64,000 nucleotides of DNA. Origin: Pimelobacter simplex (GTDB lineage Bacteria > Actinomycetota > Actinomycetes > Propionibacteriales > Nocardioidaceae). Position 1 is the first letter of the stretch. Every line of letters starts with the position of its first letter. The notes below the pieces were generated by a model, which was given only the letters and a program-made list of their open reading frames with translations, searched no databases and was not told the DNA's origin. The position numbers were made by a program, and so were the translations under genes. This document shows positions 33,795 to 41,359 of this stretch, piece by piece. The DNA lies in the NCBI RefSeq assembly GCF_900114845.1, contig NZ_FOUK01000006.1, positions 196,048 to 260,047 of the forward strand, in the 5' to 3' direction.

Positions 33795-33839
33795 GGCTCC
33801 TGGGCCACCGCCCGGGCGAACGGCCGCGCCGCAGGAGCC
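33795..33839. terminator. Weak hairpin after the LysR gene
   Basis: GGCTCCTG (33795-33802) and CAGGAGCC (33832-33839) pair around a GC-rich, itself foldable loop. It starts 3 bp after the LysR stop. The long loop makes this a moderate call. Confidence 0.45.
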
Positions 33840-33895
33840 CACCGTTGTAGGTTGGCGCACCCCCTCAGCAGCCTCACCCCGATCGGGAGTCCCCC

Positions 33896-34270
33896 GTGAG
33901 CATCCACCTCGTCACCCGCCGCATCATCGGCGGAATCCTCGTCTTCGCCGCCGTCGCCGTCTGGTTCCTGATGGCTCCGGAGGACGAGGCGCCGTCCTTC
34001 GGCAACGCGCGCGGCACGATCGAGTCCGACGACGACAGCAACAACGGAATGGCCGACGGCGCTCCGCAGCAGGCGGTCGTCAACGGTTGGACCGCGAACA
34101 ACTACCTCGCGCTGATCTCCAAGCAGCTCGAGGAGGCGCGCAACCACGACGCCGAGCCTGCCGATCCTCGCCTGCCCGCACTCATGCTGCTCGGCGTCCT
34201 CGGACTCGCGGTCCTGCTCATCACGACAGAACGCTCCCCGCTGCCGACGGCGCCGCCCGCCCCCTCCTGA
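33896..34270 (+). CDS. Small membrane protein with two transmembrane helices
   Basis: 124 residues from a GTG at 33896. One hydrophobic segment near the start (about 9-26) and one near the end (about 93-109) flank an acidic, polar loop of about 65 residues (GTIESDDDSNNG). No family is recognised. The loop is predicted outside if the basic N-terminus stays in the cytoplasm. No partner gene is evident. Confidence 0.6.
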   Translation: MSIHLVTRRIIGGILVFAAVAVWFLMAPEDEAPSFGNARGTIESDDDSNNGMADGAPQQAVVNGWTANNYLALISKQLEEARNHDAEPADPRLPALMLLGVLGLAVLLITTERSPLPTAPPAPS

Positions 34271-34290
34271 CCTCTGCGTCCATTCGAACA

Positions 34291-34322
34291 GCGCGCACAC
34301 CACGCCGTAGACGAGTGCGCGC
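34291..34322. terminator. Bidirectional terminator between convergent genes
   Basis: GCGCGCAC (34291-34298) and GTGCGCGC (34315-34322) pair perfectly across 16 bases. It lies between the stop at 34270 (plus) and the stop at 34326 (minus). Confidence 0.55.
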
Positions 34323-34325
34323 GGA

Positions 34326-35870
34326 TCACCGGCGCCACCACCACCTGCGCTCGCGATCGATGACACGGGCAGGCTCCTCCGTCGCCACGGAGTCAGCGCC
34401 GGGACGCAGACGGATGCCGGCGTGGAAGGCCAGGGTTCGCTTGAGGTCCGCCGGCGCGTCCCACGCTGCGACGAGGTCGGCGATCCTGGCCCGCTGGCGG
34501 ACCGGCAACGGCTGCCACGTGGTCGCTGCTCTCGTCGTCAACCAGTTGCTCACCTGCGCCCGGCCGAGACCTGCCAGGTCGGCGTCGGCGTCGGTCGCCA
34601 GACGCAGATCTGCCTCGACGGCGTTCCAGCCGCCGGCCGAGCGCGTCAGATACCAAGCCGCGCGGCGACAACCGGCCATCGGCGACGCCCACGCTTCGGC
34701 GGCGGCCGTCTCCGGTGCGCCGGCGCGAGCAAGCACCCGCGCGACCGTTGCCGACACACGGCCGCTCGAATCGGTCAGCATCGGCGCCAACCGTTCGACC
34801 TTCTCCGCACCGGAGGTCCACGCTGCGATGCCGCGCACCGCTGCCGAACGCACGCGTGGCCGGGGGTCCGCCAGGGCCCTTTCGAACGAAGGCAGGTCGC
34901 TCGCGCCACCACTGGCGAGCAGGCCGTCCATGATCGCTGCGGTCCGGTGCGCGGGCCCGTCGGCAACGAGCGCGTCCCGGTACCAGGCCGCCGGATCCAG
35001 CCCCCGCTTCCGCGCGCGATGACGCACGGCCTCGCGAACCCTGGGAGCGCGATCGGCCAGCATGGACCGAAGCCGATCATCAGGCAGCACCGTGTCATCG
35101 ACCCGAAGTACGGCCGCTTGCCGGAGGACCGCCGAGCGTGCGTCCAGGAGCCCTGCGAGGTCCTCCGGTGTCCCGCGGTCGTACAGCCAGTCGGCGCACC
35201 AGGCGACGATGAGCTGGTCCTCCTCGTCGCGGGCTGCGTCGAGGAGTCGGGGCACGGAGAGCAGACCGAGCTCGTTCGCTGCCTTGAAGCCGTACCGTCG
35301 TACGTCGCGGGGGCCGGCCGCCATCAGGGCCTGGACGTACCCGACCTCCTCGAAGAGGTCCACCGCGACCTCCTCGACTGCTTCGCGCGCTCCCGCTCCC
35401 TGGAGGCGGTCACGGCCGGCCAGAACGACCTCGAGGGCGCGAACCGCGAGTTCAGGACGCGGGTCGCTCACGAGGAGCGCGGCAAGAGACTGACGGGCGG
35501 CGACGCGGACCTGCTCGACGTGGTCGAGCAGCCGGACGGCTGCGGCGGTGACGGCGAGCGTGCCCGGGAGCTCACCGAGCGCCAGCGTCGCTCGCTCACG
35601 GATGCGTCCGTCGACGTGCATGCTGGTGACGGCCGCGACACACGCGTTCGGCTCCGTCAGGTTCGGGCCGAGCCAACCGCGGACACCGGAGATCGGCATC
35701 GACGACCGCAGGCGGTAGCTGCGGGCGGCGGCGTCGAGGACCAGCCAGTCACGGCCGGACAGGGCATCCATCGATGCCGCCCACGTCGCCCACGTCGAAG
35801 CGCCGCCGTGGGCGACGGCCTGCGCGAGCTCGTCGGCGAGCGCGAAGGCATCAGGCGGGCTGAGGGACAC
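34326..35870 (-). CDS. HEAT-repeat protein
   Basis: 514 residues, almost all helical, with repeated units of about 30-35 residues of the HEAT type, for example DPRPELAVRALEVVL, DARSAVLRQAAVLR, DPRPRVRSAAVRGIAAW and DSSGRVSATVARVLARAG. The repeats run from about 85 to 430. There is no signal peptide or membrane span, so it is a cytoplasmic scaffold. The start GTG (35870) lies inside a small palindrome (GACACAC at 35866-35872, GTGTGTC at 35878-35884). Base composition is a little lower in GC than its neighbours. No specific function can be assigned. Confidence 0.7.
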   Translation of the reverse strand: MSLSPPDAFALADELAQAVAHGGASTWATWAASMDALSGRDWLVLDAAARSYRLRSSMPISGVRGWLGPNLTEPNACVAAVTSMHVDGRIRERATLALGELPGTLAVTAAAVRLLDHVEQVRVAARQSLAALLVSDPRPELAVRALEVVLAGRDRLQGAGAREAVEEVAVDLFEEVGYVQALMAAGPRDVRRYGFKAANELGLLSVPRLLDAARDEEDQLIVAWCADWLYDRGTPEDLAGLLDARSAVLRQAAVLRVDDTVLPDDRLRSMLADRAPRVREAVRHRARKRGLDPAAWYRDALVADGPAHRTAAIMDGLLASGGASDLPSFERALADPRPRVRSAAVRGIAAWTSGAEKVERLAPMLTDSSGRVSATVARVLARAGAPETAAAEAWASPMAGCRRAAWYLTRSAGGWNAVEADLRLATDADADLAGLGRAQVSNWLTTRAATTWQPLPVRQRARIADLVAAWDAPADLKRTLAFHAGIRLRPGADSVATEEPARVIDRERRWWWRR

Positions 35871-35957
35871 ACGGACAGTGTGTCGTCCGGGTCGCCCGCG
35901 GACCGCTCATTTTCGCCGGCATGCACGTCCGGACCATGATCGGACGCGTCACGAGCG

Positions 35958-35999
35958 AGGCCCGCTGCGTTCCGGCGTGAACCGGATCGCAGCGGGCCT
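35958..35999. terminator. Terminator after the ribonucleotide reductase gene
   Basis: AGGCCCGCTGCG (35958-35969) and CGCAGCGGGCCT (35988-35999) pair perfectly. The loop contains CCGG/CCGG. It follows the minus-strand nrdJ stop (36027) by 27 bp. Confidence 0.7.
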
Positions 36000-36026
36000 G
36001 TCGCACCTGGCGAAACGTCTCGAGCG

Positions 36027-38918
36027 TCAGCTGCAGCCGCTGGTGCTGCCACACCCCTCGCACACGTAGCACGACCCGGCCGGCCGCATCTTCGTGCCGC
36101 AGGTCATGCACAGCGGGCTGTCGACCGCGTGCCCGGTGATCTGCTCGAGGAGCTCGGCCGTGGTCTTGGCGACCTTGACCTCGGGGACGCCGGCGAGGGG
36201 GTCCTCGTCGACGACCTCGACGACCTCGGCCTCGACCGGGGCGGCCTTGGCGACCGGGGTGGTCTCGACCAGTTCGGAGGCGTTGCCGGTCTCCTCGACG
36301 GGCTCGTACGAGCCGGTCTCGAGGTGGCGCTGGCGCTCGTCGGCGGAGTAGATGCCGAGGGCGGAGCGCTCGTCGAAGGAGAGGTAGTCGAGGGCCAGGC
36401 GGCGGAAGACGTAGTCCATGATCGACTGCGCCATCCGGACGTCCGGGTCGTCGGTGAGGCCGGCGGGCTCGAAGCGGAGGTTGGTGAACTTCGAGACGTA
36501 GGTCTCGAGCGGGACGCCGTACTGGAGGCCGATGGAGACGGCGATCGAGAAGGCGTCCATCACGCCGGCCAGGGTGGAGCCCTGCTTGCCGAGCTTGAGG
36601 AAGATCTCGCCGAGCGTGTTGTCGTCGTGGGCACCCGAGGTCATGTAGCCCTCGGCGCCGGCGACGGTGAAGGACGTCGTCCGGGCCTGGCGCGACTTGG
36701 GGAGGCGCTTGCGGGTCGGGGCGTAGACGATCTTCTCGACGACCTTCTCGACGACCTTGCCCTCGGCAGCGGCGTCCGCGGCGTCGGCGGCGTCCTTCTT
36801 GGCCTTGCCGCCGCCGTCGGCGAGGGGCTGGCCGACCTTGCAGTTGTCGCGGTAGATCGCGGTGGCCTTGAGGCCGAGCTTCCACGACTCGAGGTAGATC
36901 TGCTCGATGTCCTCGACGGACGCCGACTCGGGCAGGTTGACCGTCTTGGAGATGGCGCCGGACAGGAACGGCTGGCAGGCGGCCATCATCAGGACGTGGC
37001 CCATGGGCTTGAGCGAGCGCTCGCCCATCGCGGTGTCGAAGATCTCGTAGTGCTCCGGCTTGAGGCCGGGGGCGTCGACGACGTGCCCGTGCTCGCCGAT
37101 GTAGGCGACGATGGCCTCGATCTTCTCGGCGTCGTAGCCGAGCTTCTTCAGCGCCCGCGGGATGGTCTGGTTGACGATCTGCAGCGAGCCGCCGCCGACG
37201 AGCTTCTTGAACTTCACCAGGGAGAAGTCGGGCTCGATGCCGGTGGTGTCGCAGTCCATCATGAAGCCGATGGTGCCGGTCGGGGCGAGCACCGAGGCCT
37301 GCGCGTTGCGGAAGCCGTTGGTCTTGCCGAGCTCGACGACCTTCGCCCACTCCTCGGTGGCCAGCTTGTGGACCTCGGCGTCGGCGATGTGGAGGGTGCG
37401 GACGTCGTCGTTGGCCGCCTGGTGCTTGCGCATCACGCGCTGGTGGGCCTCGGCGTTGCGGGCGTAGCCGGCGTAGGGGCCGACGATCGCGGCGAGCTCG
37501 GCCGAGCGGCGGTACGACGTACCGGTCATCAGCGAGGTGACGGTCGCGGCCATCGCGCGGCCACCCTCGGAGTCGTAGCCCAGGCCCATGGCCATGAGCA
37601 GCGCGCCGAGGTTGGCGTAGCCGATGCCGAGCTGGCGGTAGTCGCGGGTGGTCTCGCCGATGGGCTCGGTCGGGAAGTCGGCGAAGCAGATCGAGATGTC
37701 CATCGCGGTGATGATCAGCTCGACGGCCTTGGCGAACAGCGGGGCGTCGAAGGTGTCGTCCTCGCGCAGGAACTTGAGCAGGTTGAGCGAGGCGAGGTTG
37801 CACGAGGAGTTGTCGAGCGACATGTACTCCGAGCACGGGTTGGACGCGGTGATCCGGCCGGTCTCGGGGTTGGTGTGCCAGGCGTTGATCGTGTCGTCGT
37901 ACTGCAGGCCCGGGTCGGCGCACGCCCACGCGGCCTCGCTGATCTTGCGGAACAGGCTGCGGGCGTCGACGGTCTCGATGACCTCGCCGGTCATCCGGGC
38001 GCGCAGGCCGAACTCGGTGCCGGCCTCGACGGCGCGCATGAACTCGTCGTTGACGCGGACCGAGTTGTTGGCGTTCTGGTACTGGACCGAGGTGATGTCC
38101 TTGCCGCCGAGGTCCATGTCGTACCCGGCGTCGCGCAGGGCGCGGATCTTGTCCTCCTCGCGCCACTTGGTCTCGACGAACTCCTCGATGTCGGGGTGGT
38201 CGACGTCGAGGACGACCATCTTGGCCGCACGACGCGTGGCGCCGCCGGACTTGATGGTGCCCGCCGAGGCGTCGGCACCGCGCATGAAGGAGACCGGGCC
38301 AGACGCCGTACCGCCGCTGCTGAGGAGCTCCTTGGAGGAGCGGATCCGGGAGAGGTTCAGGCCGGCGCCGGAGCCGCCCTTGAAGATGAAGCCCTCTTCC
38401 TTGTACCAGTTGAGGATCGAGTCCATCGAGTCGTCGACCGAGAGGATGAAGCACGCCGAGACCTGCTGGGGAGCGGTCGTGCCGACGTTGAACCACACCG
38501 GGGAGTTGAAGGAGAAGTACTGGTGCACGAGCAGCCAGGTCAGCTCGTGCTCGAAGACCTCCGCGTCCGCCGCGCTCGCGAAGTACCCGTGCTCCTTGCC
38601 CGCCTTGACGTACGTCGACACGACCCGGTCGACGAGCTGCTTGAGGCCACGCTCCCGCTCCGGCGTGCCGACCGCGCCGCGGAAGTACTTGGTGGTGACG
38701 ATCGTGGAGGCGTTGAGCGACCAGAAGTCGGGGAACTCGACACCGAGCTGCTCGAAGACGGTCTCGCCGGTCTTCCAGTTGGTCTGGACGACGTCCCGAC
38801 GCTCCCAGGTGATCTCGTCGTAGGGGTGGACGCCCTCGGTGCTGAAGACGCGATCGATCTTCAGGCCCTTGCCGGTTGCGGCGCCTGCGGCGGTCGGGTT
38901 GCTGGCCGTCTCGGTCAT
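36027..38918 (-). CDS. nrdJ: Vitamin B12-dependent ribonucleotide reductase, class II
   Basis: 963 residues, the usual size of actinobacterial NrdJ. Active-site motifs are NPCSE (360-364; Cys362 carries the thiyl radical, Glu364 the acid/base), Cys156 in SACF as one of the reducing pair, and SGGATRRAAKM near 224-234. The C-terminus is a four-to-five-cysteine tail (CMTCG...CYVCEGCG) that shuttles reducing power and may bind zinc. It makes deoxyribonucleotides using adenosylcobalamin and needs no oxygen. The ATG at 38918 has GGAGA upstream. The nrdR repressor gene lies just upstream on the same strand. No cobalamin riboswitch is visible in the 122-bp gap. Confidence 0.95.
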   Translation of the reverse strand: MTETASNPTAAGAATGKGLKIDRVFSTEGVHPYDEITWERRDVVQTNWKTGETVFEQLGVEFPDFWSLNASTIVTTKYFRGAVGTPERERGLKQLVDRVVSTYVKAGKEHGYFASAADAEVFEHELTWLLVHQYFSFNSPVWFNVGTTAPQQVSACFILSVDDSMDSILNWYKEEGFIFKGGSGAGLNLSRIRSSKELLSSGGTASGPVSFMRGADASAGTIKSGGATRRAAKMVVLDVDHPDIEEFVETKWREEDKIRALRDAGYDMDLGGKDITSVQYQNANNSVRVNDEFMRAVEAGTEFGLRARMTGEVIETVDARSLFRKISEAAWACADPGLQYDDTINAWHTNPETGRITASNPCSEYMSLDNSSCNLASLNLLKFLREDDTFDAPLFAKAVELIITAMDISICFADFPTEPIGETTRDYRQLGIGYANLGALLMAMGLGYDSEGGRAMAATVTSLMTGTSYRRSAELAAIVGPYAGYARNAEAHQRVMRKHQAANDDVRTLHIADAEVHKLATEEWAKVVELGKTNGFRNAQASVLAPTGTIGFMMDCDTTGIEPDFSLVKFKKLVGGGSLQIVNQTIPRALKKLGYDAEKIEAIVAYIGEHGHVVDAPGLKPEHYEIFDTAMGERSLKPMGHVLMMAACQPFLSGAISKTVNLPESASVEDIEQIYLESWKLGLKATAIYRDNCKVGQPLADGGGKAKKDAADAADAAAEGKVVEKVVEKIVYAPTRKRLPKSRQARTTSFTVAGAEGYMTSGAHDDNTLGEIFLKLGKQGSTLAGVMDAFSIAVSIGLQYGVPLETYVSKFTNLRFEPAGLTDDPDVRMAQSIMDYVFRRLALDYLSFDERSALGIYSADERQRHLETGSYEPVEETGNASELVETTPVAKAAPVEAEVVEVVDEDPLAGVPEVKVAKTTAELLEQITGHAVDSPLCMTCGTKMRPAGSCYVCEGCGSTSGCS

Positions 38919-38998
38919 GACTCTCCTGGTCTCCTGGTGTACGACGTGGCGGGGGTCGGCGGTGCGGCGGTGGATGCCCGCGGTGGGGAAGGGTGGTG

Positions 38999-39032
38999 GC
39001 CCGGCAGGCAGCTTCCCCACTACCTGCCGGGC
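38999..39032. terminator. Hairpin between nrdR and nrdJ
   Basis: GCCCGGCAGGCAG (38999-39011) and CTACCTGCCGGGC (39020-39032) pair with one mismatch around an 8-base loop. It begins 9 bp after the nrdR stop on the minus strand. It could end nrdR transcripts or attenuate read-through into nrdJ. Confidence 0.6.
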
Positions 39033-39040
39033 GTTCGTGG

Positions 39041-39559
39041 TCAGCCCGTCGGGGCCGAGGCGGTCGCGAGACCGCCGGATGCTCCGCCGCCCGACTCGCT
39101 CTGCAGCTGGCGCTCGGCGCGCAGCAGGGCGATCTCGTTCTCGAAGTCCGCCGCGGAGTCGAAGCCACGGTAGACGGAGGCGAAGCGCAGATAGGCCACC
39201 TCGTCGAGGCGGCGCAGGGGTGAGAGGATCGCGAGGCCCACCTCGTGGGCCGCGATCTCGGGGCTGCCGGCGAGACGCAGCTGGTCCTCGACCTCCTGGC
39301 CCAGGCGGGCCAGGTCGTCCTCGTCGACCGGGCGGCCCTTGCAGGCCTTGCGGACGCCGGCGACGGCCTTGTCACGCGTGAACGGCTCGGTCGCGCCGGA
39401 GCGCTTGAGCACGGTCAGCTGCATGGCCTCGACGGTCGTGAACCGCTTCTCGCACGCAGGCGACTGGCACACCCGGCGACGCCGGATCGAGCAGCCGTCC
39501 TCGGACACCCGGGAGTCGAGGACCTTGGTGTCGTTGTGCTTGCAGTACGGACAGTGCAT
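39041..39559 (-). CDS. nrdR: Transcriptional repressor NrdR with atypical zinc ribbon
   Basis: 172 residues. The N-terminal zinc ribbon has Cys3, Cys6, Cys31 and Cys36 (CPYC...CQSPAC), so the second pair is C-x4-C instead of the usual C-x2-C. RFTTVEAMQL follows as in all NrdR. The ATP-cone domain (about 48-140) is standard, with VLKRSGATEPFTRDKAVAGVRKAC. The C-terminus is about 20 residues longer than in typical NrdR and is Gly/Ser/Ala-rich. NrdR represses ribonucleotide reductase genes depending on ATP/dATP. AGGAGGAA precedes the ATG. nrdJ follows after a hairpin. Confidence 0.95.
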   Translation of the reverse strand: MHCPYCKHNDTKVLDSRVSEDGCSIRRRRVCQSPACEKRFTTVEAMQLTVLKRSGATEPFTRDKAVAGVRKACKGRPVDEDDLARLGQEVEDQLRLAGSPEIAAHEVGLAILSPLRRLDEVAYLRFASVYRGFDSAADFENEIALLRAERQLQSESGGGASGGLATASAPTG

Positions 39560-39583
39560 GGTTCCTCCTCCCGAGTCGATGCT

Positions 39584-39696
39584 TGTGGACAACAGTGCGT
39601 CGCCTGTGCACAAGCGGGGGTCTTCCTGTGTACTTCACACCCGGTCCTGTGGACCTATATGTGGAGAACTACATCCTTGTAACTACTAGATGTAGT
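39584..39696. promoter_or_regulatory. Upstream region of nrdR with DnaA-box-like and NrdR-box-like motifs
   Basis: The gap 39560-39935 has no gene. On the minus strand it holds a perfect actinobacterial DnaA box TTGTCCACA (39584-39592). Weaker relatives in the same orientation are at 39605-39613 (TTGTGCACA), 39648-39656 and 39660-39668 (TTCTCCACA). Two AT-rich dyads resemble NrdR boxes: around GGACCTATATGTGGAG (39651-39666) and AACTACTAGATGTAGT (39681-39696), with centres 30 bp apart. ACTACATC (39668-39675) also pairs with GATGTAGT (39689-39696). NrdR boxes normally come in pairs about three helical turns apart. Binding is inferred. Confidence 0.5.
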
Positions 39697-39935
39697 GGTA
39701 ACCGTACGCCCCGGGCCGGACGGACGCAAGACCACGCAGCGGCATGTCGCGCGCACCCGCTCCCCACGCCTGAACCGGGCCGAAATTTGACCCGGACGCC
39801 GGCCCGGACGTCGTCCGGAAGGGGCGCTCGCGGCCCTTCAAACGGCCTCCGGAGGCCCTTCCGCGGGCCTGTGGATCGACATCGCGCGCCCCAGTCGGAG
39901 GGTTGCCGACCGGATCCACCCACCCATCGGCAACA

Positions 39936-40274
39936 ATGACCGCCGTGGCAGGAGGAAAGCGGGCCGGCGATCGGACGAAGGCACGGTTCCGCCCTGCCCT
40001 GCTCCTGATCGCCGGCGGGATCACCTTCGCGCTCGTCGCCTGGGGGTACCTGGTCCTGGCCGCCATCGACTTCGGCGCCACCGCCCGCCACGACGGCAAG
40101 ACCGGCGCCTGGGCGCTCCTGGTCGTCGCCTCGGCCGGCGCGATGCTGTGCCTCTTCCTGGCCTTCATGCTCGCCGCCCGCTTCTCCCGCGCCCTCGGCC
40201 TGACCGCCGCCCCGGACCCCAAGCCCAAGCGCGACCCCGACGCCCCCAAGGGCGGCAAGCGCGCCGCTCGCTGA
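39936..40274 (+). CDS. Small membrane protein with two transmembrane helices
   Basis: 112 residues from the ATG at 39936. A basic N-terminus is followed by two hydrophobic segments (about 21-42 and 58-80) and a C-terminal tail rich in Lys, Pro and Asp (PDPKPKRDPDAPKGGK), predicted cytoplasmic. No family is recognised. It is divergent from nrdR, with the regulatory strip at 39584-39696 between them. Confidence 0.65.
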   Translation: MTAVAGGKRAGDRTKARFRPALLLIAGGITFALVAWGYLVLAAIDFGATARHDGKTGAWALLVVASAGAMLCLFLAFMLAARFSRALGLTAAPDPKPKRDPDAPKGGKRAAR

Positions 40275-40386
40275 CGCTCGTCGCAGGTGCGGCCGGCCCG
40301 ACACCCGCACCCGGCCTGGCCGCCAAGCAACCCCTGCACCGCGCGGACGCCAACTGCGAGCGCGGCAGCGCGGCGAGAGGCGCTTG

Positions 40387-40567
40387 CCCGGCAGCTTGCT
40401 GCCGTCCAGGAGCGCCGAAGACGCGCTCGCGCCCAGCGACACCGAGGCGCTCTCCCGGCAGCTTGCTGCCGTCCAGGAGCGCCGAAGACGCGCTCGCGCC
40501 GACCAACACCGAGGGCTTCTCCCGGCAGCTTGCTGCCGTCCAGGAACGCCGAAGACGCGCTCGCGCC
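40387..40567. repeat. Three tandem copies of a 67-bp unit with two hairpins each
   Basis: A 47-base core begins at 40387, 40454 and 40521 (period exactly 67). Each core holds GGCAGC-TT-GCTGCC and then GAGCGC-N7-GCGCTC, so two stem-loops per unit; the third copy has one base change (GAACGC). The 20-base stretches between cores are related but not identical (both contain ACCGAGG and end in TCT). The array fills most of the 396-bp gap 40275-40670, in which no gene is supported. It is not in a coding frame that looks real. Confidence 0.85.
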
Positions 40568-40582
40568 CAGAAAAACGCGAGC

Positions 40583-40618
40583 GGCGGGATCCGGTGAGGT
40601 CGTTGACCGGATCCCGCC
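40583..40618. terminator. Strong terminator hairpin downstream of the LysM gene
   Basis: GGCGGGATCCGGT (40583-40595) pairs perfectly with ACCGGATCCCGCC (40606-40618). It lies 52 bp after the stop of the minus-strand LysM gene and just after the repeat array on the plus strand, so it can end transcripts from both sides. Confidence 0.75.
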
Positions 40619-40670
40619 CCTCGTCTTCCCCAACTCCGCTGGGGTCGAGTCAGCGGAGAAGACAGTGGTG

Positions 40671-41054
40671 TCAGCCCTCGGCGGGGACGCGGAGGTCCTG
40701 GCCGACGTAGACGGTGCCGCCGTCGAGCGCGTTGAGCTGCTCGATGCGCTGCATCATGTCGCGGACGTCGTCGCCGGTGGTGGCGGCGGCGTCGCTGGCG
40801 ATGTCCCAGAGGGTGTCGCCGGGGGCGACGGTGACGACGTCGACCTCGGCGGGGGCGCCGGCGTCGCGGGAGGCGGCGGAGCCGGCGGCGAGCCAGAGGG
40901 CGGCCGCGACGACGGCGAGGAGCGCGAGCACGAAGACCAGGAGACGGCCGCGGCGGGTCAGGCGGACCGAGCCGGCCGGACGGCGCACGGCGGCGGGCGC
41001 AGCGGCGGTACGGCGGGCGGGGGCGACGCGCGGGGCAAGGGTGACGGTGCTCAT
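40671..41054 (-). CDS. LysM-domain membrane protein, probable SOS cell-division inhibitor (ChiZ/DivS/YneA-like)
   Basis: 127 residues. A basic, Ala/Pro-rich N-terminus is followed by one transmembrane helix (about 38-57) and a single LysM domain (about 72-124, with VAPGDTLWDIA). This layout and the position divergent from lexA match the division inhibitors Rv2719c/ChiZ of Mycobacterium, DivS of Corynebacterium and YneA of Bacillus. They halt septation during DNA damage. A LexA-box-like site lies 81 bp upstream (41135-41150). The ATG at 41054 has GGAGG 6 bp upstream. Confidence 0.85.
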   Translation of the reverse strand: MSTVTLAPRVAPARRTAAAPAAVRRPAGSVRLTRRGRLLVFVLALLAVVAAALWLAAGSAASRDAGAPAEVDVVTVAPGDTLWDIASDAAATTGDDVRDMMQRIEQLNALDGGTVYVGQDLRVPAEG

Positions 41055-41134
41055 GGTGAACCTCCGGGGGAAGTGGACGGATCCCTGTTTGTAGTCAGGG
41101 GGTCCGACGGAAGTCGTCTCGATCAGGTGTTCGA

Positions 41135-41150
41135 TCGAACGTGTGTACGA
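41135..41150. promoter_or_regulatory. LexA box 1
   Basis: TCGAAC-GTGT-GTACGA matches the actinobacterial LexA box TCGAAC-N4-GTTCGA with one mismatch. It is closest to the LysM gene start. Confidence 0.75.
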
Positions 41151-41186
41151 GACTAGATCATGTGTTCGAACAAATCCAACCCCTGT

Positions 41187-41202
41187 TCGAAAATTCGTTC
41201 GA
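41187..41202. promoter_or_regulatory. LexA box 2
   Basis: TCGAAA-ATTC-GTTCGA matches the LexA box TCGAAC-N4-GTTCGA with one mismatch. It lies midway between the divergent genes. Confidence 0.7.
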
Positions 41203-41259
41203 GAACCTCGTCGGCCCCTCGTGCAGCCCGGCCGGGCGGGCAGGAGGCGACACGCCCGT

Positions 41260-41275
41260 TCGAACACGTGTTTGA
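41260..41275. promoter_or_regulatory. LexA box 3
   Basis: TCGAAC-ACGT-GTTTGA matches the LexA box with one mismatch and lies 85 bp before the lexA start, fitting autoregulation. The whole 305-bp gap 41055-41359 is given to control of the divergent pair and holds no other gene. Confidence 0.8.
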
Positions 41276-41359
41276 AACCGGGCGTCGACTTCGGTTAGCG
41301 TCGGTACACCGTCCCGTTCCGGGCCGGGACGCGACGATGCCGATCTGGAGGGCCCACCC

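Noticed and set aside
38919..39040. Cobalamin riboswitch before the B12-dependent reductase
   Set aside because: The 122-bp gap is too short and I see no B12-box-like sequence. The only structure is the hairpin at 38999-39032.
36129..39173. A long plus-strand gene opposite nrdJ
   Set aside because: It is the antisense shadow of nrdJ: low-complexity composition (Leu, Gly, Asp, Val), no ribosome site, and no domain motifs.
40387..40567. CRISPR array (47-base repeats with 20-base spacers)
   Set aside because: The stretches between repeats are related to each other instead of unique, there are only three units, no cas genes are near, and the repeats contain two hairpins. A tandem structured repeat fits better.
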